A DNA stretch of 64,000 nucleotides from Microvirga soli (GTDB taxonomy: Bacteria; Pseudomonadota; Alphaproteobacteria; Rhizobiales; Beijerinckiaceae). Location: NCBI RefSeq assembly GCF_016734765.1, contig NZ_JAERQE010000023.1, positions 1-64,000 on the forward strand, in the 5' to 3' direction. A program made the translations under genes and the position numbers. Positions 27,910 to 38,116 of the stretch are shown piece after piece. Numbering within the stretch: the stretch's first letter is position 1; the number at the start of each line of letters is the position of its first letter. The notes below the pieces were generated by a model. The model was not told the origin of the DNA and did no database searches. It was given only the letters and a program-made list of their open reading frames with translations.

Positions 27910-28053
27910 CCGAATCTCCTGGCTCAGGTTATCGGAAGGCGCCGCATAGGTGCCGCATTCCCTTGGCAAGGCGGGACGGTACGCCTACATTGAGTTTAGC
28001 CGCGCGCGGAGACCTCCTCGTGCTTTTCTCCCTCTGGGGCAGAACCTGATCAG

Positions 28054-29973
28054 ATGAATTCAAATTTCCGCAACTTCGCCCTGTGGGTGGTGATCTTCCT
28101 CCTTGTGCTGGCGCTCGTGACACTCTTCCAGAGCCCCGGCCAGCGAGGCGGCGGCAGCGATATCGCCTATAGCCAGCTTCTCAGCGAGGCCGATGCCGGG
28201 CGCATCACCAGCGTGGTCATCTCCGGCCCCGAGATCAGCGGCACCTATACGGATGGCCGCACCTTCACGACCTATGCGCCGAACGATCCAGCGCTGGTCA
28301 CGAAGCTGCAGCAGAAGGGCGTCTCGATCACGGCCCGTCCGCAGTCGGATTCGACCCCCTGGTTCATCGCGGTGCTTATGAACATCCTGCCCATCGCGCT
28401 CTTCATCGGCGCCTGGGTGTTCCTCTCGCGCCAGATGCAGAGCGGCGCCGGCCGGGCCATGGGCTTCGGCAAGTCGAAGGCGAAGCTCCTGACGGAGGCC
28501 CATGGCCGCGTGACCTTTGACGACGTCGCCGGCATCGATGAGGCGAAGGAGGATCTGCAGGAGGTCGTGGAGTTCCTGCGCGATCCGCAGAAGTTCCAGC
28601 GCCTCGGCGGGCGCATTCCCCGCGGCGTGCTGCTGGTCGGCCCTCCCGGCACCGGCAAGACCCTCACCGCCCGGGCCGTCGCCGGCGAGGCCAACGTGCC
28701 GTTCTTCACCATCTCGGGCTCCGACTTCGTCGAGATGTTCGTGGGTGTGGGCGCCTCCCGCGTGCGCGACATGTTCGAGCAGGCCAAGAAGAACGCGCCC
28801 TGCATCATCTTCATCGACGAGATAGACGCCGTCGGCCGCCATCGTGGCGCCGGCTTGGGCGGCGGCAACGACGAGCGCGAGCAGACCCTCAACCAGCTGC
28901 TGGTGGAGATGGACGGGTTCGAGGCCAACGAGGGCGTGATCATTATTGCTGCCACCAACCGGCCCGACGTGCTCGACCCGGCGCTGCTGCGCCCGGGCCG
29001 CTTCGACCGCCAGATCGTGGTGCCCAATCCGGACGTGGTCGGCCGCGAGAAGATCCTGCGCGTGCACGTGCGCAAGGTGCCGCTGGCGCCTGACGTGGAC
29101 CTGAAGGTGATCGCCCGCGGCACCCCCGGCTTCTCGGGCGCCGATCTGATGAACCTGGTCAACGAGGCGGCGCTGCTGGCGGCGCGGCGCGGCAAGCGCA
29201 TCGTGACCATGAAGGAGTTCGAGGACGCCAAGGACAAGGTGATGATGGGCGCCGAGCGCCGCACCCTGGTGATGACCGACGACGAGAAGCGGCTGACCGC
29301 CTACCATGAGGCGGGCCATGCGGTGGTGGCGCTCAACGTGCCGGCCACCGACCCGGTGCACAAGGCGACCATCATCCCGCGCGGGCGGGCGCTGGGCATG
29401 GTGATGCAGCTGCCGGAGCGGGACAAGCTGTCCATGTCGTACGAGCAGATGACCTCGCGTCTGGCGATCATGATGGGCGGGCGCATTGCCGAGGAGATGA
29501 TCTTCGGCAAGGACAAGGTGACGTCGGGCGCCCAGAGCGACATTGAGCAGGCCACAAGGCTGGCGCGCATGATGGTGACCAAGTGGGGCTTCTCGCCTGA
29601 GCTTGGCACGGTGGCCTATGGCGAGAACCAGGACGAGGTGTTCCTCGGTATGTCCATGGGGCGCCAGCAGAACATCTCCGAGGCGACGTCGCAGAAAATC
29701 GACTCCGAGGTGCGGCGTCTGGTGGAGGACGGGCTGAACGACGCCCGTCGCATTCTGACCGAGAAGCAGCACGAGCTTGAGGCGCTGGCCCGGGGGTTGC
29801 TGGAGTACGAGACGCTGTCGGGCGAGGAGATCCGCCACCTGCTCGACGGGCAGCCGCCGGTGCGCGACACCGGGGATGCGGCCACCCCCAGCCGCGGCTC
29901 CGCCGTGCCCACAACACGGCCCAACCGCCCAAGAGAAAACGACGGGGGCATGGAGCCCCAGCCGCAGGCTTAA
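28054..29973 (+). CDS. ftsH: ATP-dependent zinc metalloprotease FtsH
   Basis: A 639-residue membrane protease. TM1 (about residues 6-24) and TM2 (about 105-125) flank a small periplasmic domain. The AAA+ domain has [21 protein letters not shown] and the second region of homology [17 protein letters not shown]. The zinc site is [12 protein letters not shown], and the third ligand Asp is in the [14 protein letters not shown] region. It degrades misassembled membrane proteins and regulators such as RpoH, which is also encoded in this window. A strong terminator follows. Confidence 0.97.
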   Translation: MNSNFRNFALWVVIFLLVLALVTLFQSPGQRGGGSDIAYSQLLSEADAGRITSVVISGPEISGTYTDGRTFTTYAPNDPALVTKLQQKGVSITARPQSDSTPWFIAVLMNILPIALFIGAWVFLSRQMQSGAGRAMGFGKSKAKLLTEAHGRVTFDDVAGIDEAKEDLQEVVEFLRDPQKFQRLGGRIPRGVLLVGPPGTGKTLTARAVAGEANVPFFTISGSDFVEMFVGVGASRVRDMFEQAKKNAPCIIFIDEIDAVGRHRGAGLGGGNDEREQTLNQLLVEMDGFEANEGVIIIAATNRPDVLDPALLRPGRFDRQIVVPNPDVVGREKILRVHVRKVPLAPDVDLKVIARGTPGFSGADLMNLVNEAALLAARRGKRIVTMKEFEDAKDKVMMGAERRTLVMTDDEKRLTAYHEAGHAVVALNVPATDPVHKATIIPRGRALGMVMQLPERDKLSMSYEQMTSRLAIMMGGRIAEEMIFGKDKVTSGAQSDIEQATRLARMMVTKWGFSPELGTVAYGENQDEVFLGMSMGRQQNISEATSQKIDSEVRRLVEDGLNDARRILTEKQHELEALARGLLEYETLSGEEIRHLLDGQPPVRDTGDAATPSRGSAVPTTRPNRPRENDGGMEPQPQA

Positions 29974-29995
29974 AACGTCAGTCTTTGTGAAATCC

Positions 29996-30030
29996 AAGAA
30001 CGCCCGCTCCCCAGCGGGCGTTCTTTTTTG
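29996..30030 (+). terminator. Rho-independent terminator after ftsH
   Basis: A 12-bp stem (29997-30008 with 30013-30024) with a CCCC loop, followed by a run of T residues. Confidence 0.95.
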
Positions 30031-30197
30031 TTTACCTCAAAGTACTAATACTACACATGAGCCAGGCGTAAGGTTTGTAACAATCGCTTATCACTTGTGA
30101 TGCGCGGATCGGCCTCCATGCCTTGACCGAAGTGGGGGAGGTTGCTTTGAAAAAGCAAAGGCGCGGATCAGCGCAACGGAATGCGGAGACCAAGCAC

Positions 30198-31553
30198 GTG
30201 CGGAAATACTTCGGGACCGACGGAATTCGGGGCCGCGCCAACGGCATCATCACACCGGACCTCGCCCTCAGGGTCGGGCAGGCCGCCGGCCTCATGTTCC
30301 AGCAGCGGGGCGATTACCGGCACCGGGTCGTGATCGGCAAGGACACGCGGCTGTCCGGCTACATGATCGAGTCGGCCCTTCAGGCGGGCTTCACCTCGGT
30401 GGGCATGGACGTCCTCCTTCTCGGGCCGATCCCGACGCCTGCGGTGGCCATGCTGACCCGCTCCATGCGCTGCGACCTCGGCGTCATGATCTCGGCCTCG
30501 CACAACCCCTACGAGGATAACGGCATCAAGCTGTTCGGCCCGGACGGGTTCAAGCTCAGCGACGACATGGAGCTTCAGATCGAGGCCCTGATCGATTCCG
30601 ACCTGACCAGCCGCCTGTCCGGCTCCGCCACCCTCGGCCGCGCCAAGCGCATCGAGAGCGTTCAGGCCCGCTATATCGAATTCGCCAAGCGCACCCTGCC
30701 GCGGCAGGTCGATCTCGAAGGCATGCGGGTCGTGATCGATTGCGCCAACGGCGCCGGCTACAAGGTGGCCCCGGAAGCCCTGTGGGAGCTGGGCGCCGAG
30801 GTGATGTCGATCGGCGTCGAGCCGAACGGCTTCAACATCAACCACGATGTCGGCTCCACCGCGCCCGATGCCCTGATCCAGAAGGTCCGGGAGTTGCGAG
30901 CCGATGTGGGCATTGCCCTCGACGGCGATGCCGACCGGGTGCTGATCGTCGACGAGAAGGGCCACAAGGTAGACGGCGACCAGCTCATGGCCGTGGTCGC
31001 ACGCTCCTGGAAGGACGACGGACGCCTGTCGCAGCCCGGCATCGTCGCGACGATCATGTCGAATCTCGGCCTGGAGCGCTTCCTGGGCGGCATGGGCCTT
31101 GGCCTCGTGCGCACGGCGGTCGGCGACCGCTACGTGCTCGAGCACATGCGGGCCCACGGCTTCAACCTCGGCGGCGAGCAGTCCGGGCACATCATCATGT
31201 CCGACTACACCACCACGGGCGACGGCCTCGTGGCGGCGCTGCAGCTACTCGCGGTGGTCAAGAGCCTCGGCAAGCCGGTCTCGGAGGTCTGCCACTGCTT
31301 CGAGCCCCTGCCGCAGGTGCTCAAGAACGTGCGCTACAAGGCCGGCAAGCCCCTGCAGGACGCCTCGGTCATCAAGGCCATCGAGTCAGGGCGCGAGACC
31401 CTCGGTCAAGCGGGCCGTCTCGTGATCCGCCCCTCCGGCACCGAGCCGGTCATCCGTGTGATGGGCGAGGGCGACAACGAGGATATCGTCAACCGCGTGG
31501 TGGACGACGTGGTGGCTGCCGTCACCCAGGCGGCTTCCAAGGTCGCCGCGTAA
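30198..31553 (+). CDS. glmM: Phosphoglucosamine mutase
   Basis: A 451-residue enzyme converting glucosamine-6-phosphate to glucosamine-1-phosphate for UDP-GlcNAc synthesis. The active-site phosphoserine loop is [13 protein letters not shown], the metal loop is ALDGDADRV, and the sugar loop is GEQSGH. The phosphate-binding end is [12 protein letters not shown]. The family usually starts shortly before [10 protein letters not shown], so the GTG at 30198 is chosen. TTG codons at 30123 and 30147, the latter after a GGGGAGG site, would add a basic extension and remain possible. Confidence 0.94.
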   Translation: MRKYFGTDGIRGRANGIITPDLALRVGQAAGLMFQQRGDYRHRVVIGKDTRLSGYMIESALQAGFTSVGMDVLLLGPIPTPAVAMLTRSMRCDLGVMISASHNPYEDNGIKLFGPDGFKLSDDMELQIEALIDSDLTSRLSGSATLGRAKRIESVQARYIEFAKRTLPRQVDLEGMRVVIDCANGAGYKVAPEALWELGAEVMSIGVEPNGFNINHDVGSTAPDALIQKVRELRADVGIALDGDADRVLIVDEKGHKVDGDQLMAVVARSWKDDGRLSQPGIVATIMSNLGLERFLGGMGLGLVRTAVGDRYVLEHMRAHGFNLGGEQSGHIIMSDYTTTGDGLVAALQLLAVVKSLGKPVSEVCHCFEPLPQVLKNVRYKAGKPLQDASVIKAIESGRETLGQAGRLVIRPSGTEPVIRVMGEGDNEDIVNRVVDDVVAAVTQAASKVAA

Positions 31554-31570
31554 GGCACATCTCCCGTTTC

Positions 31571-31616
31571 AAAACAAAAGCCCCGGCGAGTGGATCGCCG
31601 GGGCTTTTGTTTTGTT
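31571..31616 (+). terminator. Strong rho-independent terminator after glmM
   Basis: A perfect 19-bp stem (31571-31589 with 31595-31613) with a 5-nt loop. The A-tract and T-tract form the stem ends, so it could act in both directions. Confidence 0.95.
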
Positions 31617-31637
31617 CTTGTGGGGAGTGGGGCACTG

Positions 31638-31735
31638 GTGTCATCCCCGGCGAGCGAAGCGAGGGAAGGGGATCCATAGCGCTGAGCGTGTGTGGATTCC
31701 CTTCCCCTCCGCTGCGCTCCGGCCGGGAATGACAC
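31638..31735 (+). repeat. Intergenic palindromic repeat, family A copy 3
   Basis: The cleanest copy of family A: GTGTCATCCCCGGCGAGCG at one end and CGGCCGGGAATGACAC at the other, with GGGAAGGGGATCCA and TGGATTCCCTTCCCC arms. It sits in the 310-bp gap between convergent glmM and the RND permease gene; the rest of that gap, apart from the glmM terminator, holds nothing I can support. Confidence 0.85.
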
Positions 31736-31863
31736 CCCTGGGTCATGGTCGAGCCCGTCTCCGCCATCCCGCTTCTGTGAAGTGCGGCGCTTATCCTAAT
31801 TGAGATCACCGGCACAAAGTCGGTGATGACGAGAGGAAAGTGTCGAAAGTGCTATGCTGCCGA

Positions 31864-34800
31864 TCACTCCGCCGGATGGGCGGGAGGCTGATGCGGCGCA
31901 TGAGGCTTGATGTCTTCCCCGTGAGGCCGCAGGCCGGTCTGCGCCCGCAGGCGGTCGATCATGTCGCCCACATAGGTGGATGGCTTGGTGAAGCCGCCGA
32001 TGAGCAGATAGATCGACGGTACCACCAGCATGGTCAGCAGGGTGGAGACCGTCACGCCGCCCACGATCACCGTGCCGATGGCATTGCGGGCCTCGGCGCC
32101 GGCGCCCGTGGACCAAGCGAGAGGAATGGCGCCGCCGATCATGGCGATCGAGGTCATCAGGATCGGCCGCAGGCGCATGACCGATGCTTCGAGAACCGCA
32201 TCTCGCACCGAGTATCCGCGTTCGCGCAGCTGGTTCGAGAACTCGACGATCAGGATGCCGTTCTTCGTCATGAGGCCGATGAGCAGGATCATGCCGATCT
32301 GGCTGTAGATGTTGAGCGTCTGCCCCGTGACAAACAATGCCAGCAGACCGCCCGTGACCGCGAGCGGCACGGTGAGCATGATGATGAACGGGTTGATCCA
32401 GCTCTCGAACTGCGCCGCCAGCACCAGGAACACCACGAGCAGCGCCATGGCGAAGGTCACGTAGATCGCACCGGTCGAGTCCAGGAAGTCCTTGGACTGG
32501 CCATTGTAGCCGATACGCACCTCCGCCGGCAGGTTGTCGCGCACGATCTGCTGAAGGATTTCCAGACCTTCGCCGATGGAAACGCCCGGCGTCAGCGAGG
32601 ATTGAATCGTGATCGAACGCAGGCGGTCGAACCGGTTCAGGGCCTGGGGAGCCGCCGATTCCGTCAGGGTCACGAAGGACGACAGAGGCACCAGCTCGCT
32701 GTTGGCGGCACGGATGAAGGTGTTGGTGAGATCGCTCGGCGTCGCGCGATCCTGGGCGCGGGCCCGCATGATCACCGGATACTCGTCGCCACGGCTGACG
32801 AAGGTCGAGACTTCGGTCTCACCGAACATCAGCTGGAGCGTACGGCCGATATCCTCAACCGAGACGCCAAGATCGGCGGCGCGCTGACGGTCGATCTGCA
32901 CGCGAATGTCCGGCTGCGACTCGCGGTAGTTGGAGTCCATGTTGACGAACTTGCCCGTCTCCTGGGCCTTCTGCATGACGATGTCGCGCCAGCCTCGGAT
33001 GGTCTCATAATCGGGACCGCCGAGCACGAACTGGATCGGCTGGCCGAAGCCGCCTGCGCCGCCGAAGGCCGGTGGGTTGACCACCGATACGCGCGCGCCG
33101 GGGAAGTTCGACACCTTCGGCGTCAGCTGGCGCACGATGTCCTGCTGGCTTTCTGTCCGCTCCTCCCAGGGCACGAGACGCACGATCACGATGCCTTCGT
33201 TGACCGGGGAGGGACGGGCGAAGCCCGGCGCGACCTGGCTCAGCATGGACCCGATGACGCCCTGTTCCTGCAGGGGCAGGATGGCCTTCTCGACCTCCTT
33301 CACCCGGTCGCGGGTGTAGTCGAGGCTCGCGCCTTCCGGCGCCTGCAGCCTGACGATGATGGCGCCGCGATCCTCCTGCGGGGCGAATTCCTTCGGCAGG
33401 GACTGGAACAAGCCGTAGGCCGAGAGCGACACGAGGAAGCCGACGAAAAGGATGACGACCGGAATCCTCAGGGCGCGGGAGAGCAGCCAGCGATAGCCGT
33501 TGTTCATCTTCTCGAAGACCGGTTCGGTCATGCGCTGGATGCGGCCGTGGGCCGGAACCATCAGCTTGGAGCACATCATCGGCGTGAGGGTTCTGGCCAC
33601 GACGCCCGAGAAGAAGATGGCGGCCGCGAGCGTGATGCCGAATTCGCGGAAGAGCTTGCCGGTGTTGCCCGTCATGAAGGCGAGCGGCACGAACACCGCC
33701 ATCAGGGTGGCGGTCGTCGCGATCACCGCGAAGCCGATCTCGCGCGCACCGTCGAAGGAAGCGAGCAGCGGCGGCTGCCCTTCCTCGATGCGCCGGTGCA
33801 CGTTCTCGATCTCCACGATGGCGTCATCCACCACAATGCCGATGGCGAGCACGATGGCGAGCAGGGTCAGCACGTTGATGGACGCGCCGAAGAACGCCAT
33901 CACCATGAAGGCCGCCGTGATGGAGACCGGGATCGCCACCATGGCCACGATGGTCGAGCGCCAGTCGCGCAGGAAGACCAGGATCACGAGGATCACCAGC
34001 GCCACGCCTTCGAGAAGTGTCTTCAGCACGCCGTCGATGGAGGCGCGGATGAACTGGCTCTCGTCATAGGCCACTTCCGCCACGGTGCCGGGCGGCAGCG
34101 ACGTCTTGAGCTCCTCCAGTTCCTTGCGCACGCCTTCGACGACGGAGAGCGTGTTGGCGGTCGATTGGCGCACGACGCCCAGGCCGATGGCGGTCTCGCC
34201 CGACTGGTAGAATTCGAAGCGCGTGTCCTCCGGGCCGACTTCGACCTGAGCGACCTCGCCGAGCCGAACCAGATAGCCGTTCTTGTTGGTGACGATCACT
34301 TGGGAGAATTCCTCAGGAGTCGCGAGGCGGGAATCCGTCTTGACGGTGAATTCACGCTGCGCGGACTCGATCCGGCCGCCGGGCAGTTCCACGTTCTGGC
34401 GCTTGATGGCGGTCTCCAGATCCTGCACCGTCAGGCCGCGGGCGGCCAGTGCCGGGCGGTCGACCCAGACCCGCATGGCAAAGCGTCGCTCGCCGCTCAG
34501 GTTCACATTGGCGACGCCCGGAACGGTCGACAGGCGATCGACATAGACGCGCTTGAGGAAGTCGCTGAGCTCGAGGGCATCGAGGCTCGTGGAGGTGACG
34601 CCGACCCACAGAATGGCCGAGGCGTTCGCATCGACTTTTCGCACCACCGGCGTGTCGGCCCCGTCCGGCAGGCGCCCGGTCACGCGGGAGACGGCGTCGC
34701 GCACGTCCGATGTCGCGGCTTCCGGCTCGCGGGACACCTCGAATTCGATGGACACGGAGGAACGGTCGTTCTGGCTTTGCGAGGTAATCTGGCGGATGCC

Positions 34801-35025
34801 TTCGATGCCGGCGACCGCGCCCTCGATGATTTCCGTCACCCGGCTCTCGATCACCTCGTTCGAGGCGCCACGATAGACGGTGGAGACCGAAACGACCGGA
34901 CGGTCGACCTGCGGGTATTCGCGAACCGGCAGGTTCATGAGCGCCGCCAGGCCACCCACGATCAGCAGCAGGCTGACCACGACGGCGAAGACGGGGCGGC
35001 GGATGAAGAGGTCTGAAACCTGCAT
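31864..35025 (-). CDS. RND-family efflux permease (AcrB/MexB-like)
   Basis: A 1053-residue inner-membrane transporter of the resistance-nodulation-division type. It starts MQVSDLFIRRPVFAVV (family N-terminus and TM1). Two large periplasmic domains follow TM1 and TM7. The TM4 proton-relay region is LAIGIVVDDAIVEIENVHR with the paired acidic residues, and TM10-11 include GLMTKNGILIVEF with the conserved Lys. It would export hydrophobic compounds with the adaptor encoded upstream. No outer-membrane channel gene or local regulator is seen. The C-terminus ends in a His/Pro-rich tail. Confidence 0.93.
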   Translation of the reverse strand: MQVSDLFIRRPVFAVVVSLLLIVGGLAALMNLPVREYPQVDRPVVSVSTVYRGASNEVIESRVTEIIEGAVAGIEGIRQITSQSQNDRSSVSIEFEVSREPEAATSDVRDAVSRVTGRLPDGADTPVVRKVDANASAILWVGVTSTSLDALELSDFLKRVYVDRLSTVPGVANVNLSGERRFAMRVWVDRPALAARGLTVQDLETAIKRQNVELPGGRIESAQREFTVKTDSRLATPEEFSQVIVTNKNGYLVRLGEVAQVEVGPEDTRFEFYQSGETAIGLGVVRQSTANTLSVVEGVRKELEELKTSLPPGTVAEVAYDESQFIRASIDGVLKTLLEGVALVILVILVFLRDWRSTIVAMVAIPVSITAAFMVMAFFGASINVLTLLAIVLAIGIVVDDAIVEIENVHRRIEEGQPPLLASFDGAREIGFAVIATTATLMAVFVPLAFMTGNTGKLFREFGITLAAAIFFSGVVARTLTPMMCSKLMVPAHGRIQRMTEPVFEKMNNGYRWLLSRALRIPVVILFVGFLVSLSAYGLFQSLPKEFAPQEDRGAIIVRLQAPEGASLDYTRDRVKEVEKAILPLQEQGVIGSMLSQVAPGFARPSPVNEGIVIVRLVPWEERTESQQDIVRQLTPKVSNFPGARVSVVNPPAFGGAGGFGQPIQFVLGGPDYETIRGWRDIVMQKAQETGKFVNMDSNYRESQPDIRVQIDRQRAADLGVSVEDIGRTLQLMFGETEVSTFVSRGDEYPVIMRARAQDRATPSDLTNTFIRAANSELVPLSSFVTLTESAAPQALNRFDRLRSITIQSSLTPGVSIGEGLEILQQIVRDNLPAEVRIGYNGQSKDFLDSTGAIYVTFAMALLVVFLVLAAQFESWINPFIIMLTVPLAVTGGLLALFVTGQTLNIYSQIGMILLIGLMTKNGILIVEFSNQLRERGYSVRDAVLEASVMRLRPILMTSIAMIGGAIPLAWSTGAGAEARNAIGTVIVGGVTVSTLLTMLVVPSIYLLIGGFTKPSTYVGDMIDRLRAQTGLRPHGEDIKPHAPHQPPAHPAE

Positions 35026-35080
35026 GGCTTTAATCGATCCAGATGGCTGCGAGAGGTTCGCAACGAAACTCGACACAACA

Positions 35081-35200
35081 CTCCTCCCCCTTGTGGGGAG
35101 GAGTTGGAGGTGGGGGTGTCAGCGCTTTGCTGGTCAAGTCCAGCGCTCACACCCCCACCCCGGCCGCTGCGCGGCCACCTCTCCCCACAAGGGGGAGGGA
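35081..35200 (+). repeat. Intergenic palindromic repeat, family C copy 2
   Basis: Left end CTCCTCCCCCTTGTGGGGAGG and right end CCTCTCCCCACAAGGGGGAGG form the arms; GGTGGGGGTGT and ACACCCCCACC lie inside. It is placed between the RND permease gene and its upstream adaptor gene, within one operon. Confidence 0.8.
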
Positions 35201-35210
35201 AAGAAGCGCG

Positions 35211-36497
35211 TTACTTCCGCTCGGCCGCCTGGGCGCTGCCGATGGCCTGCGGCACGTTCAGCGAGGAGCGGGAGGGCTGCTCGCGGTTGGCGGCCGGAAC
35301 GGGCGCGGCAGGCGCACCGGAGCCCACCGGGCGGGCGACGACTTCGGCGCCGGGCCGCACGCGCTGGACGCCCAGCACCACGATGGTCTCGCCGGTCTTG
35401 AGCCCGTCCACCACCTCCACCTTGCCGCCTTGACGCTGGCCGATGGTGATGACGCGGCGTTCCACCTTGCTGTCCTTCACCGGATAGACGACGTGACGAA
35501 GGCCTTCGCTGACGACCGCCTCTTCCGGCACCACGACGGCGTCGTCCTTGGTGGAGACCTCCAGGGCGACGGACAGGAACATGCCGGGCTTCAGGGCCTC
35601 GTCGGCGTTCTCGAACTCGGCGGTCAGGCGCGCCGTACGGGTCGTCTGATCGACGCGTGTATCGATGGTCGCGACCGTTCCCTTGAAGGTCCGGCCACGG
35701 TAGGCGGCCGAGACGGCGTTGACCGTCTGGCCCGGCTTGAGGCGACCCAGAAGGTTTTCCGGCACGGCGAAGTCGAGGCGCACCTTCGAGAGGTCGTCCA
35801 GGGACGTGATCCGGGTGCCTGGCGCCACATAGGCACCCAGCGATACGGAGCGCGTGCCGACGCGACCTGCGAACGGCGCGCGGATCGTCAGATCCTCGAG
35901 GCGCGCCTCGGCGGCCTTGCGCTGGGCCTGGGCGGAGGCGATCGAGCCTTCGAGCGACTTCATCTGCGCCGTCAAATCGTCGACCTGGGCGCCGGTGCCG
36001 GCGCCGGTCCGGTTCAAAGCCTGGGCGCGCTCGAGCTTGATGGCGATCTCGTTCCGGAGCGCCGTGGCGCGGCTGGCCTCGGCGACAGCCTGCTCGATGG
36101 CGGCGCGACGCTCGGCGGCATCGAACTGGACCAGCATGTCGCCGGCCTTGACCTTCTGGCCTTCATCGAAGCCGATCTCGCCGATGATGCCTGCCACCTT
36201 GGCGGTCACCATGATCGATTCATAGGCACGCACCGTGCCCACTGACTCCCGCACCTCGACGATGCGCCCGGTCTTCACCGTATCAACCTCGACGGTTGCC
36301 GGGCCGGCGGGACCGCCGCGGCCGCCGGGACCTCCTCCTGGCCCTCTCGGAGCGCCGGCCTGCTGGCCGGCAGGTTGGCTCACATACGCACCGATCACGG
36401 GCACATTGGCCAGATGGCCGCCCTTGTAGGCGTACCAGCCGCCAAAGCCTGCCGCCCCCAGCATGGCTATGACAGCAAGTTGACCGGACACACGCAT
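35211..36497 (-). CDS. RND efflux periplasmic adaptor (membrane fusion protein)
   Basis: A 428-residue adaptor. An N-terminal membrane anchor (residues 5-24) is followed by a Gly/Pro-rich spacer. The first lipoyl half-motif is GEIGFDEGQKVKAGDMLVQ, a helical hairpin spans about residues 130-200, and the second lipoyl half is RAPFAGRVGTRSVSLGAYV. Beta-barrel and membrane-proximal domains follow. It joins the RND permease to an outer-membrane channel. It is first in the operon, and divergent serC starts about 250 bp away. Confidence 0.92.
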   Translation of the reverse strand: MRVSGQLAVIAMLGAAGFGGWYAYKGGHLANVPVIGAYVSQPAGQQAGAPRGPGGGPGGRGGPAGPATVEVDTVKTGRIVEVRESVGTVRAYESIMVTAKVAGIIGEIGFDEGQKVKAGDMLVQFDAAERRAAIEQAVAEASRATALRNEIAIKLERAQALNRTGAGTGAQVDDLTAQMKSLEGSIASAQAQRKAAEARLEDLTIRAPFAGRVGTRSVSLGAYVAPGTRITSLDDLSKVRLDFAVPENLLGRLKPGQTVNAVSAAYRGRTFKGTVATIDTRVDQTTRTARLTAEFENADEALKPGMFLSVALEVSTKDDAVVVPEEAVVSEGLRHVVYPVKDSKVERRVITIGQRQGGKVEVVDGLKTGETIVVLGVQRVRPGAEVVARPVGSGAPAAPVPAANREQPSRSSLNVPQAIGSAQAAERK

Positions 36498-36694
36498 GCT
36501 TGCTCCTTACACGTCAGTCTTTATCGTTCTGAATACCGGAACTCGTCCTAGCACAATATATGCCAATTACCCGGATCGGATCCTTCTAAACACGATGTTT
36601 TGTATTACGATTTCGTAATCTGAGATCCTGCCGCAACGACAGACCCTCCAGCAATCGCCTTGACCATGGCTGACGCGTCCGTCATACCGGTCGG

Positions 36695-36741
36695 CGGGAC
36701 ACCTCTCCCCACCGAGAGGCGCCCATCTGAGAGGATGGATA
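36695..36741 (+). promoter_or_regulatory. serC leader RNA candidate with tandem hairpins
   Basis: Immediately upstream of serC, CCTCTC (36702-36707) pairs with GAGAGG (36714-36719), and CCATC (36723-36727) pairs with GATGG (36734-36738). A second GAGAGG (36729-36734) is the likely ribosome site and overlaps the loop of hairpin 2. The CCTCTC strand can pair with either GAGAGG, so two exclusive folds are possible. A conserved serC leader motif is known upstream of alphaproteobacterial serC-serA operons; this is a likely member, not confirmed by a model search. Confidence 0.6.
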
Positions 36742-36743
36742 CC

Positions 36744-37916
36744 ATGACAAGCCTGCCCGCCGCGCGTCCGCGCGCGCCCTTCTTTTCGTCCGGCCCCTGC
36801 GCGAAGCGCCCCGGATGGTCCTTGCAAAACCTGAAGACTGACAGCCTCGGCCGCTCGCACCGCGCCAAGCTCGGCAAGGCGCGCCTGAAGCTCGCCATCG
36901 ACCTCACCCGCGAGGTGCTGGACGTGCCGGCCGATTACCGCATCGGCATCGTGCCCGCCTCCGACACCGGCGCTGTCGAGATGGTGCTGTGGTCGATGCT
37001 CGGCGCCCGTCCGGTCGACATGCTGGCCTGGGAAAGCTTCGGCGAGGGCTGGGTCACGGATGTGGTCAAGCAGCTCAAGCTCTCCGACGCCCGCGTGATC
37101 AGCGCGCCCTACGGCGAGCTGCCCGACCTGTCCCAAGTCGACACCAAGACCCGCGACGTGGTCTTCACCTGGAACGGCACCACCTCCGGTGTGCGCGTGC
37201 CGAATGCGGATTGGATCGCGGCCGACCGCGAGGGCCTGACTATTTGCGACGCCACCTCGGCGGCCTTCGCGCAGAAGCTCGATTTCGCCAAGCTCGATGT
37301 GGTCACCTTCTCCTGGCAGAAGGTGCTGGGCGGCGAAGCGGCCCACGGCATGCTCATCCTCTCGCCCCGTGCCGTCGAGCGGCTCGAGAGCTACAAGCCT
37401 GCCTGGCCGCTGCCGAAGATCTTCCGCATGACCAAGGGCGGCAAGCTCATCGAGGGCATCTTCGAGGGTGAAACCATCAACACCCCGTCCATGCTGGCCG
37501 TCGAGGATTACATCGACGCGCTCGAATGGGCGAAGTCCATCGGCAGCCTGAATGCGCTCGTCGCGAAAGCCGATGCCAATGCGAAAGTGATCACCGACTG
37601 GGTCGCCAGGACCCCGTGGATCGCCAACCTCGCCAAGGATTCGGCCACCGCTTCCAACACCAGCGTATGCCTCGTGATCGCCGATCCGGACATCGTCGCG
37701 AAAGGCCCTGAGGCCGTGATGCAGGTGGCCAAGGGCATCGTCTCCGCGCTCGAGAAGGAGGGTGTGGCCCTCGACATCGGCGCCTATCGCGATGCCCCTC
37801 CGGGCCTGCGCATCTGGTGCGGCGCCACGGTCGAGCAATCCGATCTCGAAGCCCTGACGCCTTGGCTCGACTGGGCCTTCGCGCAGGAAAAGGCAAAGCT
37901 CGCGAAAGCGGCTTGA
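36744..37916 (+). CDS. serC: Phosphoserine transaminase
   Basis: A 390-residue PLP enzyme making 3-phosphoserine from 3-phosphohydroxypyruvate and glutamate. It starts [19 protein letters not shown]. The PLP-lysine segment is [17 protein letters not shown], preceded by the Asp in CDATSAAF that holds the pyridine nitrogen. The variant is the one common in Rhizobiales. The ATG at 36744 lies 9 nt after a GAGAGG site; the ATG at 36735 abuts that site and is less likely. serA follows, separated by a family C repeat. Confidence 0.95.
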   Translation: MTSLPAARPRAPFFSSGPCAKRPGWSLQNLKTDSLGRSHRAKLGKARLKLAIDLTREVLDVPADYRIGIVPASDTGAVEMVLWSMLGARPVDMLAWESFGEGWVTDVVKQLKLSDARVISAPYGELPDLSQVDTKTRDVVFTWNGTTSGVRVPNADWIAADREGLTICDATSAAFAQKLDFAKLDVVTFSWQKVLGGEAAHGMLILSPRAVERLESYKPAWPLPKIFRMTKGGKLIEGIFEGETINTPSMLAVEDYIDALEWAKSIGSLNALVAKADANAKVITDWVARTPWIANLAKDSATASNTSVCLVIADPDIVAKGPEAVMQVAKGIVSALEKEGVALDIGAYRDAPPGLRIWCGATVEQSDLEALTPWLDWAFAQEKAKLAKAA

Positions 37917-37925
37917 ACCGCTGAA

Positions 37926-38091
37926 CCCTCCCCTTGAGGGGGAGGGTCGACGCCCGTCAGGGCGGCGGGGTGGGGTGGAAACACCACATGAGCCGACTGC
38001 CCTCGGATCTAACGTCAATTATTCAAACCGACAGCGCCGTTCACCCCACCCCGGCTCAAAGAGCCGACCCTCCCCCTCAAGGGGAGGGTGT
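37926..38091 (+). repeat. Intergenic palindromic repeat, family C copy 3
   Basis: CCCTCCCCTTGAGGGGGAGGG at the left and CCCTCCCCCTCAAGGGGAGGG at the right, with GGGGTGGGGTGG and CCACCCC inside. It fills most of the gap between serC and serA. Confidence 0.85.
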
Positions 38092-38116
38092 AGGGGCGGC
38101 ACATCAGAGGTGCACC

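Noticed and set aside
28060-29997. 645-codon minus-strand frame opposite ftsH
   Set aside because: His/Arg/Leu-rich shadow of a fully motif-supported ftsH.
31840-35016. 1058-codon open frame on the plus strand opposite the RND permease gene
   Set aside because: It is a shadow of a high-GC gene: rich in His, Arg, Asp and Gln with no family motif, and the minus strand encodes an intact RND transporter.
36567-38018. 483-codon minus-strand frame opposite serC
   Set aside because: Shadow frame; crosses the serC leader and the family C repeat and has no motif.
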